Positions 1 through 9,252 of a stretch of DNA of 64,000 bases are shown here, one piece after another. Where the stretch lies: positions 21,326-85,325 of the forward strand of contig NZ_JAWUEL010000007.1 in NCBI RefSeq assembly GCF_034119425.1, written 5' to 3'. Under the pieces are notes generated by a model, which was not told where the DNA came from, searched no databases, and saw only the letters and a program-made list of their open reading frames with translations. The stretch's first letter is position 1. Each line of letters begins with the position of its first letter. The position numbers were made by a program, and so were the translations under genes. Source of the stretch: Actinotignum schaalii_C (GTDB taxonomy: Bacteria > Actinomycetota > Actinomycetes > Actinomycetales > Actinomycetaceae).

Positions 1-382
1 TGGTCTCGCCATCCAGACCGAGCTTCTTGTAGGCCGATCCGAGGGCCAGGATAACCGTACGGGCCCGGAATTCGGATTCCTCAGTTCGCACGATCTTGAC
101 ATCGCCGCTCAGGTCCATGGAGAGGGCGTCGTCGTACTCCATTTCGGCACCGAATTTTTCGGCCTGCTGCTGCATATTAGCCATAAGGTCAGGGCCGAAG
201 ATTCCATCCGGGAAACCCGGGTAGTTTTCCACCTCGGTGGTGGTCATAAGTGCGCCGCCGGCATCAATGGCACCGCCGATTACCAGCGGCTTGAGGCCCG
301 CGCGTGCGGTGTACAGCGCAGCGGTCCAGCCCGCCGGTCCGGATCCGACGATGATGACGTCACGAATATCGCTCTCGGTCAT
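1..382 (-). CDS. trxB: Thioredoxin reductase, N-terminal part (C-terminus beyond window)
   Basis: Reading from an ATG at 382 toward the left edge gives an open frame beginning MTESDIRDVIIVGSGPAG, with the GxGxxG FAD-binding fingerprint at the N-terminus and the TTEVENYPGFPDG stretch typical of thioredoxin reductases. The enzyme passes electrons from NADPH through FAD and a CxxC pair to thioredoxin in the cytosol. The NADPH domain and CxxC lie outside the window, so the gene is incomplete here only because of the window edge. A good ribosome site (AGGAGA) precedes the ATG. It is the last visible gene of the leftward group headed by the NUDIX gene, as in Mycobacterium, where trxB2 follows the MurJ locus. 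The 136-bp gap before it holds two tandem TGTAAACACCG copies (494-504, 508-518). Confidence 0.93.
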   Translation of the reverse strand, partial: MTESDIRDVIIVGSGPAGWTAALYTARAGLKPLVIGGAIDAGGALMTTTEVENYPGFPDGIFGPDLMANMQQQAEKFGAEMEYDDALSMDLSGDVKIVRTEESEFRARTVILALGSAYKKLGLDGET

Positions 383-518
383 ATTTCTCCTGTGTTTTTA
401 CGAGTGATTGTGCCGCGTTGCGCGAGCACACCGCTCCCATCGGGCACATCATTGGGTACAACGTCCCGGGATGTGCAGCTATTCCCAACCGGTTGTAAAC
501 ACCGACTGTAAACACCGC

Positions 519-3119
519 TTACTTCACGGTGATTTCGGAAATCTGCAGCTTGAACTGCCCCGCTGCATTCTTGGGCAGCTCCGTGAACCACAGCACCACG
601 TGATCACTGTTTACCGGCGTCGGTGCAGTAAGTGTTGTTTTCGCGCTCATGGGGCCTTCGTTCACAACGGTGCCGCCGCTGGGCTGATCCGCGGTGGTAT
701 CACGCCACTGTACGTGTCCACCCTGGCCGCTCAGCTGTAAAGTAACTTCCTTGACGGTGGACGGCTTCGCCAGCCGCAGCTCTATCCCCATCCCCTCTTT
801 GAGCAAGCCAAATTTTGGATTTCGCAGGTATTCCCAGCTGGCCCATTCCGTCGCCGGATTCTTATCGATGGCGAGTGGAAGCGTCTGCGGGTAGTCTTCG
901 TCAGCTTCACTCTTCTGCGGGTTAAGAAGATTCGCTGAAATAATCTGCGGCGTTGTGGAGCTGGGCGTGGCGCCCGCACTCGGCTGGGCACCCTGACCTT
1001 CCGAAGCCTGCGGATTGGCCGAAGCCGTGGGCGCGGCAGAAATAACCGGCGGCCGGGTGGACACGTCCATGGGCCGGAAGAAAGTGGTCACAGCAAAGTA
1101 CAAAGCCACTGCGACCAGGGCAATGGCGCCCGCAACGATGAGCTTGGAGGAGTCGAAGATACGCGATCCGAGATCCCGCCCATTTTCCTCGTCGGTGATA
1201 ATCGGCCGCGAAGGAGCGGGTGGCCGGGTGGCCGGCTTGCGATCTCCGCGGGTGCGGGCGGCAACTTTTGCCGGCGCTCCGCTCGCGCGCGCGGCCTCGG
1301 AAATCGGGTGAATACGGGGCGCGGCCGGGGCAGAGTGATGAGAGGTAGCGGATGCTGCTCGGGTGGTTGCGGCGGCCGCGGCTGCGGGTGTGGTTGCCGC
1401 TGGACGTCTCGGGGATATATCGGTCCCCTGGAATGCTCCGGTTTCGTCGGCGTCGCCAGCGCTCATAATGGAACGACGCTGCGGGCTCGCTGCACTGTGA
1501 ACACTGTTTAAGGAAACCGTGGGTGCGGCATCATGATCGCGTTCCTGGGCAGCGGCTTCACTTTCTGCGTGTTCATATTGTGCGGCTTCGCGCTCAGCAC
1601 GGGCCCGTTCGGCAGCTTCGTGTTCCGCAGCCTCGCGCTCCCATTCTTCCAGCTCACGTTCCGCTTCGCGTAACGAGGGGAAATGCGGTTGGAATCGCGG
1701 TGTTGCAGCATCCTGAGCGCCGCCGCCAGCGCCATCGTGACCACTGTGGCTATCGCTGTGGACTGCGGGAGTTACCTCAGTTTGCGTTTCGCCCCGGTTA
1801 TGGTAAGCAGTGTTTACCTCGGTTTCTTCGTCGCGGAATTCTTCCGGTGATACCCACTGCGGGTGGAGTTCTACTTCCGGAGCTGCGGTAATACCTAATT
1901 CGGTATCGATATCACCCTCGAAATTCGCCCCGGAAACGCCCTCGGGGTCCAATTCCTGGGCTCCGATAGCGGAAGAAGCCGATGCGGCAGAGGGAGCAAC
2001 GGGAGTCTCATTAGCTTCGGTTGGTTCGCCGGTTTCGGCTGGCTCACCAGTATCGTCGGACCGATCATCAGTTTCAGAAAGATCGCCGGCTGAAACGTCC
2101 TTGTTTTCTGGTGCTTCTTCTCCGGCGTGCACGCTTTCGTCAATTCCGGGAACGATATCGGTCGCGGACGGCTCGCTGAAGTCACTGGCGCCGAAGTTAC
2201 CTGCCACGTCAGATGCACCGGTGGCAGCTGCGGCGTCGTCGTGCTCAGAATCAGCGGCGCCGAAGGAAACGTGACTGGAGCCCAAGGTGACGCGGCCAAT
2301 CGCGCCCCCGCGGACATGCCCGCCCAGCGGATCGAAACCGAAACGGGAATCCCCGCCGCCGGGAAGCTGCGGCGCCACTAGCACCGGAGTGGGGAATTCA
2401 CGCAGGTCAGGCCGGTTGAACGGGACGAGGCTGCGCAGTACTTCCCCGGGGGAAAGCAGGCGTTCGGGGGAAAGGGTGCGCCGGAACACTTCTCGGATAT
2501 CCTCGGGCAGCGAATCATCGCGCGCCAGCGCCTCGAGCGTCGTTTCGTCCGCCTGCGTGCCTTCGAGCAAAGTTGCCAAGAACAGCACCAGGTCAGCGGC
2601 CTCGGCGTTATTGAGACTGGCCGGATCGTATTCATCCGTGCGCGCACCGGCCAGAGCAGCGTCAATACCGATGCCGTCCAGGTACACATCCCCGGCATCG
2701 CCCACCCGCACCCGCGAAGGCGTGATGCGTAAATGCCGCATACCGCGCCCGGAAACCTGGGTGAGAATCGCGGCGAGTTCACACACCACTGCCTTGCCTT
2801 GCTCGGGCGCGAAACCTTCCCCGTGCACATAGCCGGTGAGCGAAGTGCCCAGCGGGATCTCGCTCACCACGAAATTTTCGCCGACGGAAAGCGTGCGCAC
2901 AATATGCGCGTCGTCGAGCAGCCCGGTGCGCCGTGCCGCATCCAGCGCATCCGCACGCGTGGGAATATCCCCGATGAGCAGTACCCGCACCGCGGTGCCA
3001 AGCGCATCATCCACGGCGTACCACTGCTCGGTACCCGCAATATCGAGTTGCTCCTCGTACAAATTCTCCAGGCGGTAGCGACCGGCGAGAGTCATGCCCC
3101 TGGTTCCGATGGCGCTCAC
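519..3119 (-). CDS. Membrane-anchored pseudokinase with C-terminal discoidin-like domain
   Basis: 866 residues. Residues about 8-235 have a protein-kinase fold signature (AGRYRLENL at the glycine-loop position), but the catalytic residues are gone: the HRD position reads HLRIT and the DFG position reads DGIG, so phosphotransfer is unlikely. A long Glu/Ala/Ser-rich linker with a coiled-coil-like Glu/Ala/Arg stretch follows. Then comes one membrane segment (about SKLIVAGAIALVAVALYFA) and an extracellular domain with the layout of the F5/8 (discoidin)-type module found at the end of mycobacterial MurJ (Rv3910). In Mycobacterium these modules are fused to the MurJ lipid II flippase and control it through FhaA. 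Here the flippase part is absent. A strong ribosome site (GGAGGAA) precedes the start, and DUF6049 ends 36 bp upstream, so the two are probably cotranscribed. Function as an envelope regulator is inferred. Confidence 0.8.
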   Translation of the reverse strand: MSAIGTRGMTLAGRYRLENLYEEQLDIAGTEQWYAVDDALGTAVRVLLIGDIPTRADALDAARRTGLLDDAHIVRTLSVGENFVVSEIPLGTSLTGYVHGEGFAPEQGKAVVCELAAILTQVSGRGMRHLRITPSRVRVGDAGDVYLDGIGIDAALAGARTDEYDPASLNNAEAADLVLFLATLLEGTQADETTLEALARDDSLPEDIREVFRRTLSPERLLSPGEVLRSLVPFNRPDLREFPTPVLVAPQLPGGGDSRFGFDPLGGHVRGGAIGRVTLGSSHVSFGAADSEHDDAAAATGASDVAGNFGASDFSEPSATDIVPGIDESVHAGEEAPENKDVSAGDLSETDDRSDDTGEPAETGEPTEANETPVAPSAASASSAIGAQELDPEGVSGANFEGDIDTELGITAAPEVELHPQWVSPEEFRDEETEVNTAYHNRGETQTEVTPAVHSDSHSGHDGAGGGAQDAATPRFQPHFPSLREAERELEEWEREAAEHEAAERARAEREAAQYEHAESEAAAQERDHDAAPTVSLNSVHSAASPQRRSIMSAGDADETGAFQGTDISPRRPAATTPAAAAAATTRAASATSHHSAPAAPRIHPISEAARASGAPAKVAARTRGDRKPATRPPAPSRPIITDEENGRDLGSRIFDSSKLIVAGAIALVAVALYFAVTTFFRPMDVSTRPPVISAAPTASANPQASEGQGAQPSAGATPSSTTPQIISANLLNPQKSEADEDYPQTLPLAIDKNPATEWASWEYLRNPKFGLLKEGMGIELRLAKPSTVKEVTLQLSGQGGHVQWRDTTADQPSGGTVVNEGPMSAKTTLTAPTPVNSDHVVLWFTELPKNAAGQFKLQISEITVK

Positions 3120-3155
3120 AGTTCCTCCTTGCCGTGCCTCGCGGCCACATTACTC

Positions 3156-5696
3156 CTATGGTATTTCGTGTTCCTCGCGCAGTTTATCGACGGCGCGCGG
3201 CCCGGCTTCTTCCGCCGCGCTAGCCTCACGTAAATTGTGGAGATGTTTTTCAGGATCGACGCCGCCCGACCGCCGCCCGCTGCGCAGGCTGCGCGCGATC
3301 CCACCGAGCAGGAGCACCGCGAGCAGCGCGCCAATAATATACGTCCCCGTGGTTTCCCACCCGGCGCGCACCCGCACATTAATATCCTGCACCGCGCCGA
3401 TCGGCGTACCCACCGGATCGGTCACCGCGGCCGTCACCGTGACATTCCCCGAGCCGGAAGCCTGTACCGGCACCGCCACCGTCACCGAGGCAGCGGGCGG
3501 AATCGTTGCCGCAACGGGATCGGAGGGCACGATGCGGAAATCTTCGGCGCGCAATTCCACCACCGCGCCCACCGGAACGGGAAGGGAATTATGCACGTGC
3601 ACGGGCAGATCCGCGCTTTCCGAAATGATATTGATCGTGGAGGAGGGCTGGACCGTGACGGCACCGGCCATCTCCTCGGCCAGCTGGGCGAGCTGCGCGG
3701 CAAGTTCCTCGCGTTGCTCGTGGTGGTCGCGTAGCGCCACCCCGGCCAGTTGCGCGGCGTGATGGGTGACCGGCCCGGTGATATCTGCGGGTCGCGGAGT
3801 AAGAGCGGCCGTGGTGGAAATTGTGGTGACGTGCGCATCACCCCGGGCCAGCTGCGTCGCGGAAATCTCCCCGGGCAGCACGCGCTCCTCGGGAAGCTGG
3901 GCGCACCCGGCCGCCGGTTTCTCAAGAAGATCACCGGCCGCGGTGGGCGCTAACCACGGTGCGCTTGTGAGCGCCCCGAGCGCGGCCCCGATATCGCGAT
4001 CCGGCAAAGCACCGGCTCGCGCCAGCGCAGCACTTTCAGGCCGGTCCACCAGCACCACTTGGGCGCGCGGTGCGGCGGGTAGTTCCCGGTAGGTTGCTGC
4101 CGAGAGCGCGAGGGCCGTTTGGCGGGCATCAATGGCGGAGAGGCGGCTCCCGGCGGCTTCCGGCAAACCTTCCCCACCTCCGGAGGCTAGTACATTTGCC
4201 TCATCTGAGCTGGGCAGATATCCCTGCACCAGGGCGGAGAGCACGCCGTCCGCACGCAGTGCCGCGGCTTCATCCGGACCCGTTGCAATTTCACCCGAAT
4301 CCGCCGCTTCGTTTGTGGCGGTTCCGGAATCCGCATCCGCAAGGCCCGCGGCTTCCGCGCCGGCACCGCGAGTTTCGCTCAAAGAACACGTTTTATTCCC
4401 CTCGGCATCGAGCGGAATATTCACCCGCCCGCTCGGGCTGAGCCAGGAGGCGTGCGTCGCATCCACATCGGTGGTGATGAGCGCCGCGACTCCCGCATCG
4501 CGCAGCGCCCGCGCGGTGGCCCGGTCCACACCCAGCGCTGTCACCGCAATATCCGAACGCGCCGCGAAGCCGGAAGCCTGTGCCGCCTGCACCGCGTCTT
4601 GCCGTGCCAGGGCGAGCTTATCCGCACGCCCGGCATGGGTGAGCGCCGCGGCATCCACGTCCGCGCCCAAACCGAAGAACACGCTGGTCCCGGCCGCAGA
4701 TTCAAAATTGCGCAGCGCGGCCCGCTCCGGATCGCCCCCGATAAGAAGCGGATCGACGGCGGCACTCACACCAGGGTGGGCAAAATACTCCAGGGTGCTC
4801 AAGCGGTGGGGTAGCCGCTCGGCCTGCGATGCGGAACTTGGAGCCGAAGCCGTTGGTGAAGAACTAGGTGCGGTGCCCGGGGCCGACGGCGCAGCCGGGG
4901 CACTCGCCCCCTGGGATGCCGCCGGCGCGGATGACGCGGCGCTCGCGGCCGGGTCGGAAGCTGAGGTGACACTCGGTACGGCGAGGCTTCCCGAGGTGGC
5001 GGAAGGTGCGGTGGGCGAAGGAGTGGCCGCGCCGGCCGGAGCTGAGGGCACCGGTGCCGAGGGCTGCGGTTGCGGGCTGGCCCCGGGCGCGGGTGCGGTG
5101 AGACTGGCGTAGACCTGCTCCTCGAGGGCCGGGGTTCTGCTCACATCGCTCAGGGAGCGCGTGACCGGCACAATTGCACTGATGGGGACAGGCGCGGCGT
5201 CGTCGCCGGGAGCGGTGACAATAAAACTACGGTCCGTTGCCGTTTCCCCATCCACCACGGCACTCACCTGGACCCCGCGCGGCCCCCACTCGGCGGGAAT
5301 CCGCTCCCGGGGAACAGAAAAGGTGACGCGGGTGGAGGTTCCGGGTGCAAGATCCGCATCGGGGGTGAGGGTGTCGTAGAGGGCCAGGCCGGCGGGCTCC
5401 GCGCGCATGAAGCTCAGCACCGCGCTGCGCGAGGAGGGTACATAGCGCTGGATATAGAGCGAGACCGAATTGAGATGACGGGTTTCCGTGGTGGAATTCG
5501 TCACGGTAGCGGTGAGCGTGAGGGTGGCATCCTTACCGAGAACCGGGGCGCCTACGTCCACGATGTCCACGCTGGGCGCGGCCGCCGGGCGCGCGGGTAG
5601 AACCTGCGCGGGCAGGGCTTGCGCGCCTAGCGGCACCCAAGCGCTCAGCGGCACCCAGGCAGCCACAGCCCCGGCAAGCGCACCCCGCCACATCAT
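3156..5696 (-). CDS. DUF6049 family secreted/membrane-anchored protein
   Basis: 846 residues. An N-terminal signal peptide (hydrophobic Ala/Val/Leu run to about residue 30) is followed by a beta-rich region, an Ala/Pro/Ser/Thr linker at about residues 205-300, a larger globular region, and a C-terminal membrane segment (TYIIGALLAVLLLGGIA) with a basic cytoplasmic tail. This is the plan of the DUF6049 family (Rv3909 in M. tuberculosis), which sits just upstream of MurJ/pseudokinase genes in actinobacteria and is thought to take part in envelope assembly. Its exact role is unknown. It starts with a double ATG overlapping the NUDIX stop by 4 nt, so translation is probably coupled. The next gene in the operon is the pseudokinase, not MurJ. 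Confidence 0.8.
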   Translation of the reverse strand: MMWRGALAGAVAAWVPLSAWVPLGAQALPAQVLPARPAAAPSVDIVDVGAPVLGKDATLTLTATVTNSTTETRHLNSVSLYIQRYVPSSRSAVLSFMRAEPAGLALYDTLTPDADLAPGTSTRVTFSVPRERIPAEWGPRGVQVSAVVDGETATDRSFIVTAPGDDAAPVPISAIVPVTRSLSDVSRTPALEEQVYASLTAPAPGASPQPQPSAPVPSAPAGAATPSPTAPSATSGSLAVPSVTSASDPAASAASSAPAASQGASAPAAPSAPGTAPSSSPTASAPSSASQAERLPHRLSTLEYFAHPGVSAAVDPLLIGGDPERAALRNFESAAGTSVFFGLGADVDAAALTHAGRADKLALARQDAVQAAQASGFAARSDIAVTALGVDRATARALRDAGVAALITTDVDATHASWLSPSGRVNIPLDAEGNKTCSLSETRGAGAEAAGLADADSGTATNEAADSGEIATGPDEAAALRADGVLSALVQGYLPSSDEANVLASGGGEGLPEAAGSRLSAIDARQTALALSAATYRELPAAPRAQVVLVDRPESAALARAGALPDRDIGAALGALTSAPWLAPTAAGDLLEKPAAGCAQLPEERVLPGEISATQLARGDAHVTTISTTAALTPRPADITGPVTHHAAQLAGVALRDHHEQREELAAQLAQLAEEMAGAVTVQPSSTINIISESADLPVHVHNSLPVPVGAVVELRAEDFRIVPSDPVAATIPPAASVTVAVPVQASGSGNVTVTAAVTDPVGTPIGAVQDINVRVRAGWETTGTYIIGALLAVLLLGGIARSLRSGRRSGGVDPEKHLHNLREASAAEEAGPRAVDKLREEHEIP

Positions 5697-6232
5697 TCCT
5701 CCCCCGCGAGAATCGCGCGGGCCGAGGCCACGATACGGCGTTCATTGGGGTAGGCGAGCCGGGATGCCACCCGATCAAGGCGCACCCACTCGGCTTTTTC
5801 GGCTTCGTGATCCGGGTCGTTATCAACGGTGATATGCCCGGTGATCCCCTCCAATAAAAAGTGGTGGACAACTTTATGGACGCGATGGTTGGTGCCGGAG
5901 AACCAGTAATCAATGGTGGCTAAATGCATGAGCACCCGCCCGGTAATCCCGGTTTCCTCCGCAATTTCCCGCACGGCGGCTTCTTCGGGCGTTTCATTAC
6001 CTTCCAGGTGCCCCTTGGGGAGGCACCACTCCAGCCGCCCGCCGCGGTTGCGCCGCGCAATAACGGCCACATAGGCCTTCCCGCCGCGCACCCCGATCAC
6101 AATTCCCCCCGCACTCGTTTCGTTCACCACCGGAAGTGAATGGCGCCGCGCAGAGGCCTGGTGCACGGCAGCGGCGCGCCTCCAGGATCTACGGCCCCCG
6201 AACTTGGAGGGCAACGGTGCTGACTTCGACAT
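5693..6232 (-). CDS. NUDIX hydrolase (MutT4-like)
   Basis: 179 residues with a complete Nudix box (GHLEGNETPEEAAVREIAEE followed by TGI), the Mg-binding helix of enzymes that hydrolyse nucleoside-diphosphate-linked substrates. Its place between the CCA-adding enzyme and DUF6049 matches mutT4 (Rv3908). The substrate (oxidised nucleotide, Ap4A or mRNA cap) cannot be told from sequence. The start at 6232 (MSKSAPL) is preferred over a possible upstream codon at 6277 because a TAGTGT hexamer lies 7 nt before it, fitting a leaderless mRNA, and the longer version would overlap the divergent neighbour. It heads the leftward operon NUDIX-DUF6049-pseudokinase, possibly continuing to trxB. Confidence 0.9.
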   Translation of the reverse strand: MSKSAPLPSKFGGRRSWRRAAAVHQASARRHSLPVVNETSAGGIVIGVRGGKAYVAVIARRNRGGRLEWCLPKGHLEGNETPEEAAVREIAEETGITGRVLMHLATIDYWFSGTNHRVHKVVHHFLLEGITGHITVDNDPDHEAEKAEWVRLDRVASRLAYPNERRIVASARAILAGEE

Positions 6233-6239
6233 ACCTCTA

Positions 6240-6245
6240 ACACTA
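6240..6245 (-). promoter_or_regulatory. Leaderless-type -10 hexamer for NUDIX gene
   Basis: TAGTGT on the minus strand ends 7 nt before the ATG at 6232. The only Shine-Dalgarno-like string (AGAGGT) abuts the ATG, too close to act as one. Confidence 0.45.
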
Positions 6246-6268
6246 CAACTAACGGTCAGAGCCCCCGG

Positions 6269-7762
6269 ATGTGGCAACCTTTAAGGGTGACCACTTCTCA
6301 ACAGACTCCGAAGACTCCAACAACGGACGATATGCCTCCGGGCCAGCGCCGCGCTCTCCTGCTCCTGGCAGGCCAGCGCGCCCTGGCGAATCTCCCGGAC
6401 GACATCTTGCAACTAGCTTCTATCTTCTCAGATCACGGCGAAGAATTGGCCCTCGTGGGCGGCCCGGTTCGTGACGCTTTCCTCGGTGCCCCCATTCATG
6501 ACTTCGATTTGACAACCTCGGCGCGCCCGGAAACCACCGAAAAACTGCTGGCCCAGTGGGGAACCACCTGGGATATCGGGCGTGAATTTGGCACGGTGGG
6601 GGCGCGGCGCGGTGACGTCGTCGTCGAAGTAACAACGTACCGCTCCGATACGTACACCATCGGTTCGCGCAAACCCGATGTGGATTTCGGTGACAACCTC
6701 GAAGGTGATCTCACCCGGCGCGATTTCACCGTCAATGCGATGGCGGTGCGGCTGCCCAGCCTGGAACTGGTGGATCCCTGTTGCGGGGTGGCCGACCTCC
6801 TCGCCGGACAGCTGCGCACCCCCGTCACGGCCGCGCAGTCCTTCGATGATGATCCGCTGCGGATTATGCGGGCCGCGCGCTTCGCGGCGCAGCTGCGTTT
6901 CGATGTGGCTCCGGATGTTATGCGGGCGATGGAAGATTACGCCGAGCGCCTCGAGATTGTCTCCCAGGAACGCATCCGCGCCGAAGTGGAGCGCCTCATG
7001 ACAGCTCCGGCCCCGCGCCGCGGTATTGAGCTCCTTGTGCACACCGGGGTGGCCGAGCGCGTGCTTCCCGAAATCGCCGCGCTTACCGATACCGTGGACG
7101 CCCAGCACCGCCACAAGGACGTGTACCAGCACACCCTCCAGGTGGTGGATAACGCCATCGCCTTGGAAGACGAGGAAGTGCCCGGTCCCGATCTCATCCT
7201 GCGCCGGGCCGCGCTTTCCCACGATATTGGCAAGCCGCCCCCCCGCCGTTTCGAACGTGACGGCTCGGTGACTTTCCGCCACCACGATGTGGTGGGCGCG
7301 AAAATGACCCGTGCGCGCATGCGTGAACTGCGTTTTGATAAAACGACGACGAAAAGCGTGGCGCGCCTCGTCGAGCTGCACCTGCGGGCTTTCGGATTTG
7401 GCGAACACGACTGGACCGATAGCGCGGTGCGGCGTTTCGTGCGCGATGCCGGGGAGCTCCTCCCGCGCCTGCTGCGCCTTATCCGCGCCGATATCACCTC
7501 CCAGAATCGGCGCCGGGTGGCGCGCCTGTACGCCGCGAATGACGAACTGGAACGCCGCATTATTGAGCTGCGTGAACGCGAGGAACTCGAAGCGGTGCGC
7601 CCCGATATTGACGGTACCCGCATTATGGAATTGCTGGGCCTCCAGCCGGGCCCGCAGGTGGGCAAAGCCCGCCAGTACCTGCTCTCCCTACGCCTGGACG
7701 AAGGCCCGCTGGGCGTGGAGGAAGCCGAAAAGCGCCTGCTGGAATGGTGGGACGCTCAGTGA
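6269..7762 (+). CDS. pcnA: CCA tRNA nucleotidyltransferase (CCA-adding enzyme, HD-domain type)
   Basis: Adds or repairs the 3'-CCA end of tRNAs, using CTP and ATP, in the cytosol. Up to 497 residues, the usual size for the actinobacterial protein. The class II nucleotidyltransferase head shows LVGGPVRDAFLG and the metal-binding DFDLTTSA, then the RRDFTVNAMA motif and the RxxxFAAQL neck helix. A C-terminal HD domain follows (HTLQVVDNAI, SHDIGKP). The start is uncertain: ATG 6269 is used here, but GTG 6287 (VTTSQQTP) is an alternative. It is divergent from the NUDIX gene, as in mycobacteria (pcnA/Rv3907c), and its stop overlaps the next gene's GTG by 4 nt, so the MFS gene is translationally coupled. 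Confidence 0.94.
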   Translation: MWQPLRVTTSQQTPKTPTTDDMPPGQRRALLLLAGQRALANLPDDILQLASIFSDHGEELALVGGPVRDAFLGAPIHDFDLTTSARPETTEKLLAQWGTTWDIGREFGTVGARRGDVVVEVTTYRSDTYTIGSRKPDVDFGDNLEGDLTRRDFTVNAMAVRLPSLELVDPCCGVADLLAGQLRTPVTAAQSFDDDPLRIMRAARFAAQLRFDVAPDVMRAMEDYAERLEIVSQERIRAEVERLMTAPAPRRGIELLVHTGVAERVLPEIAALTDTVDAQHRHKDVYQHTLQVVDNAIALEDEEVPGPDLILRRAALSHDIGKPPPRRFERDGSVTFRHHDVVGAKMTRARMRELRFDKTTTKSVARLVELHLRAFGFGEHDWTDSAVRRFVRDAGELLPRLLRLIRADITSQNRRRVARLYAANDELERRIIELREREELEAVRPDIDGTRIMELLGLQPGPQVGKARQYLLSLRLDEGPLGVEEAEKRLLEWWDAQ

Positions 7763-9057
7763 AACTCGTTGGCGATCTGCGCTCCCTGGCCCGTTCGCGG
7801 GGATTTCTCAAACTGCTCTCGGTTCGGCTCGTCACCCAATGCGGGGACGGCATGTTCCAAATCGGCTTGGCCTCGCTCTTCTTCTTCAACCCGGCCGCGA
7901 GCGCGGATGTGCACGGGGTGGCGCTCTCCCTCGTGGTGCTACTGTTGCCTTTCTCCCTGGTCGGGCCTTTTACCGGCCCTTTTATTGATCGGTGGCGCCG
8001 CCGTCAGATCCTGGTGTACGGCAACCAGATCCGGGCTGGGCTCACGGTGGCGCTGGTGGTCACCACCCTGGCCAATATCGTGTGGCTCACCTATGTGCTA
8101 GCTCTTGTCACCCTCGGGCTCAACCGGATTCTGCTGGCGTGCATGAGCGCGGGGCTGCCGAACGTGGTGGAATCGCGCGAGCGGCTCCTCGTGGCGAATT
8201 CCCTGGTGCCGACCCTCGGGGGTGCCTCTACCGCGCTGGGCGCGATTCTGGCGTTCTTCCTGCGTTTGGCGCTACCCGGGGAAGCGATGCAAAAAGTGGG
8301 GGCGCTGGTGTGCGCACTGGTGCTCTACCTGGGCGGATCGGGGGTAGCGAGTCTGCTGGGGCGCGATGAGCTGGGTCCACACACCCGCCCGCGCGGTTCT
8401 TTCGGCACCGCACTTGTGGCGGCGGCGCGTGACCTGGTGGCGGCGCTGCGCTACCTTATTGCCCGGCGCACCCCGGCCGCGGCTCTTGCCACCATGTCCC
8501 TGCACCGTTTCGTTTACGGAATGCAGTTCATCACCATCGTGCTGGCCGGCCGTAATCTCTACGCCGACCCGGCCAATGCCGATGCCGGCATCGCCTACTT
8601 CGGCATGCTGCTGGGCATGATGGTGCTGGGGCACGGGATGTCGATTATCCTCACGCCCCTCGCCCACGAACGCATGAGCCCAAGCTGGTGGGTGGTGTGC
8701 GCCTTGGTGGGCGGCACCGCCGGGCAGGCGATCATCGCGGTCACCACGAACCTGACCTGGGTGATGGTCGGGCTGTTTATTTTCGGGATCGGGGTGCAGG
8801 GCGCCAAAATCGCCGTCGATACCATCGTGCAATCCGATACCGCGGATGCTTTCCGCGGCCGCGCTTTCTCCATTTACGATGTCCTGTTCAATATTTCCGA
8901 ATGCATTGCGGCCGGGGTGGCGATCCTTGTATTGCCGACCATGGGGTGGTCGCGCGAGGTGCAGCTCGCCCTCATCGTCATGGTCTGGTGCGTGGCCGGC
9001 TCTTACGCGCTGTTCATGCGTTCCAGCGGCGGGCGGCCCACCCCGGTCGAGCTCTAG
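7759..9057 (+). CDS. MFS-family permease
   Basis: 432 residues with about 12 hydrophobic segments. The MFS loop 2-3 signature is visible as GPFIDRWRRRQILVYGN, and a central loop at about residue 210 splits the two halves. The substrate is unknown; this layout resembles the MFS_3/DrrB-like drug or siderophore exporter branch. The GTG at 7759 is chosen because it overlaps the stop of the CCA-adding enzyme gene in a GTGA junction. An in-frame ATG at 7744 would create a 19-nt overlap. No dedicated promoter is seen, so expression probably depends on the upstream gene. Confidence 0.85.
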   Translation: MKLVGDLRSLARSRGFLKLLSVRLVTQCGDGMFQIGLASLFFFNPAASADVHGVALSLVVLLLPFSLVGPFTGPFIDRWRRRQILVYGNQIRAGLTVALVVTTLANIVWLTYVLALVTLGLNRILLACMSAGLPNVVESRERLLVANSLVPTLGGASTALGAILAFFLRLALPGEAMQKVGALVCALVLYLGGSGVASLLGRDELGPHTRPRGSFGTALVAAARDLVAALRYLIARRTPAAALATMSLHRFVYGMQFITIVLAGRNLYADPANADAGIAYFGMLLGMMVLGHGMSIILTPLAHERMSPSWWVVCALVGGTAGQAIIAVTTNLTWVMVGLFIFGIGVQGAKIAVDTIVQSDTADAFRGRAFSIYDVLFNISECIAAGVAILVLPTMGWSREVQLALIVMVWCVAGSYALFMRSSGGRPTPVEL

Positions 9058-9252
9058 CCGGAGCGCTTCGGCTGCACCGCGGCGGTTCCACCCTGGGCGC
9101 CACATTTTCGGTACGACGACGCCACCGCGGCCCGCGCGGTACTTTTCTGGGGGCGCGGGACCTCCGTGCGGGGCGCGGAAAACTGGCAAGATAAGAAGTA
9201 AATGACCCGGCGCGCATCCGCCACCGGGACTCCCACCAGGACGGAGGATCCT

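Noticed and set aside
6428..7408. Long open frame antisense to the CCA-adding enzyme gene (326 codons)
   Set aside because: The plus-strand frame has unmistakable CCA-enzyme motifs; the antisense frame is a by-product of high GC at third codon positions and has no family features or ribosome site.
8272..9189. Open frame antisense to the MFS gene
   Set aside because: His/Arg/Gly-rich composition without motifs, typical of a shadow of a hydrophobic high-GC gene.
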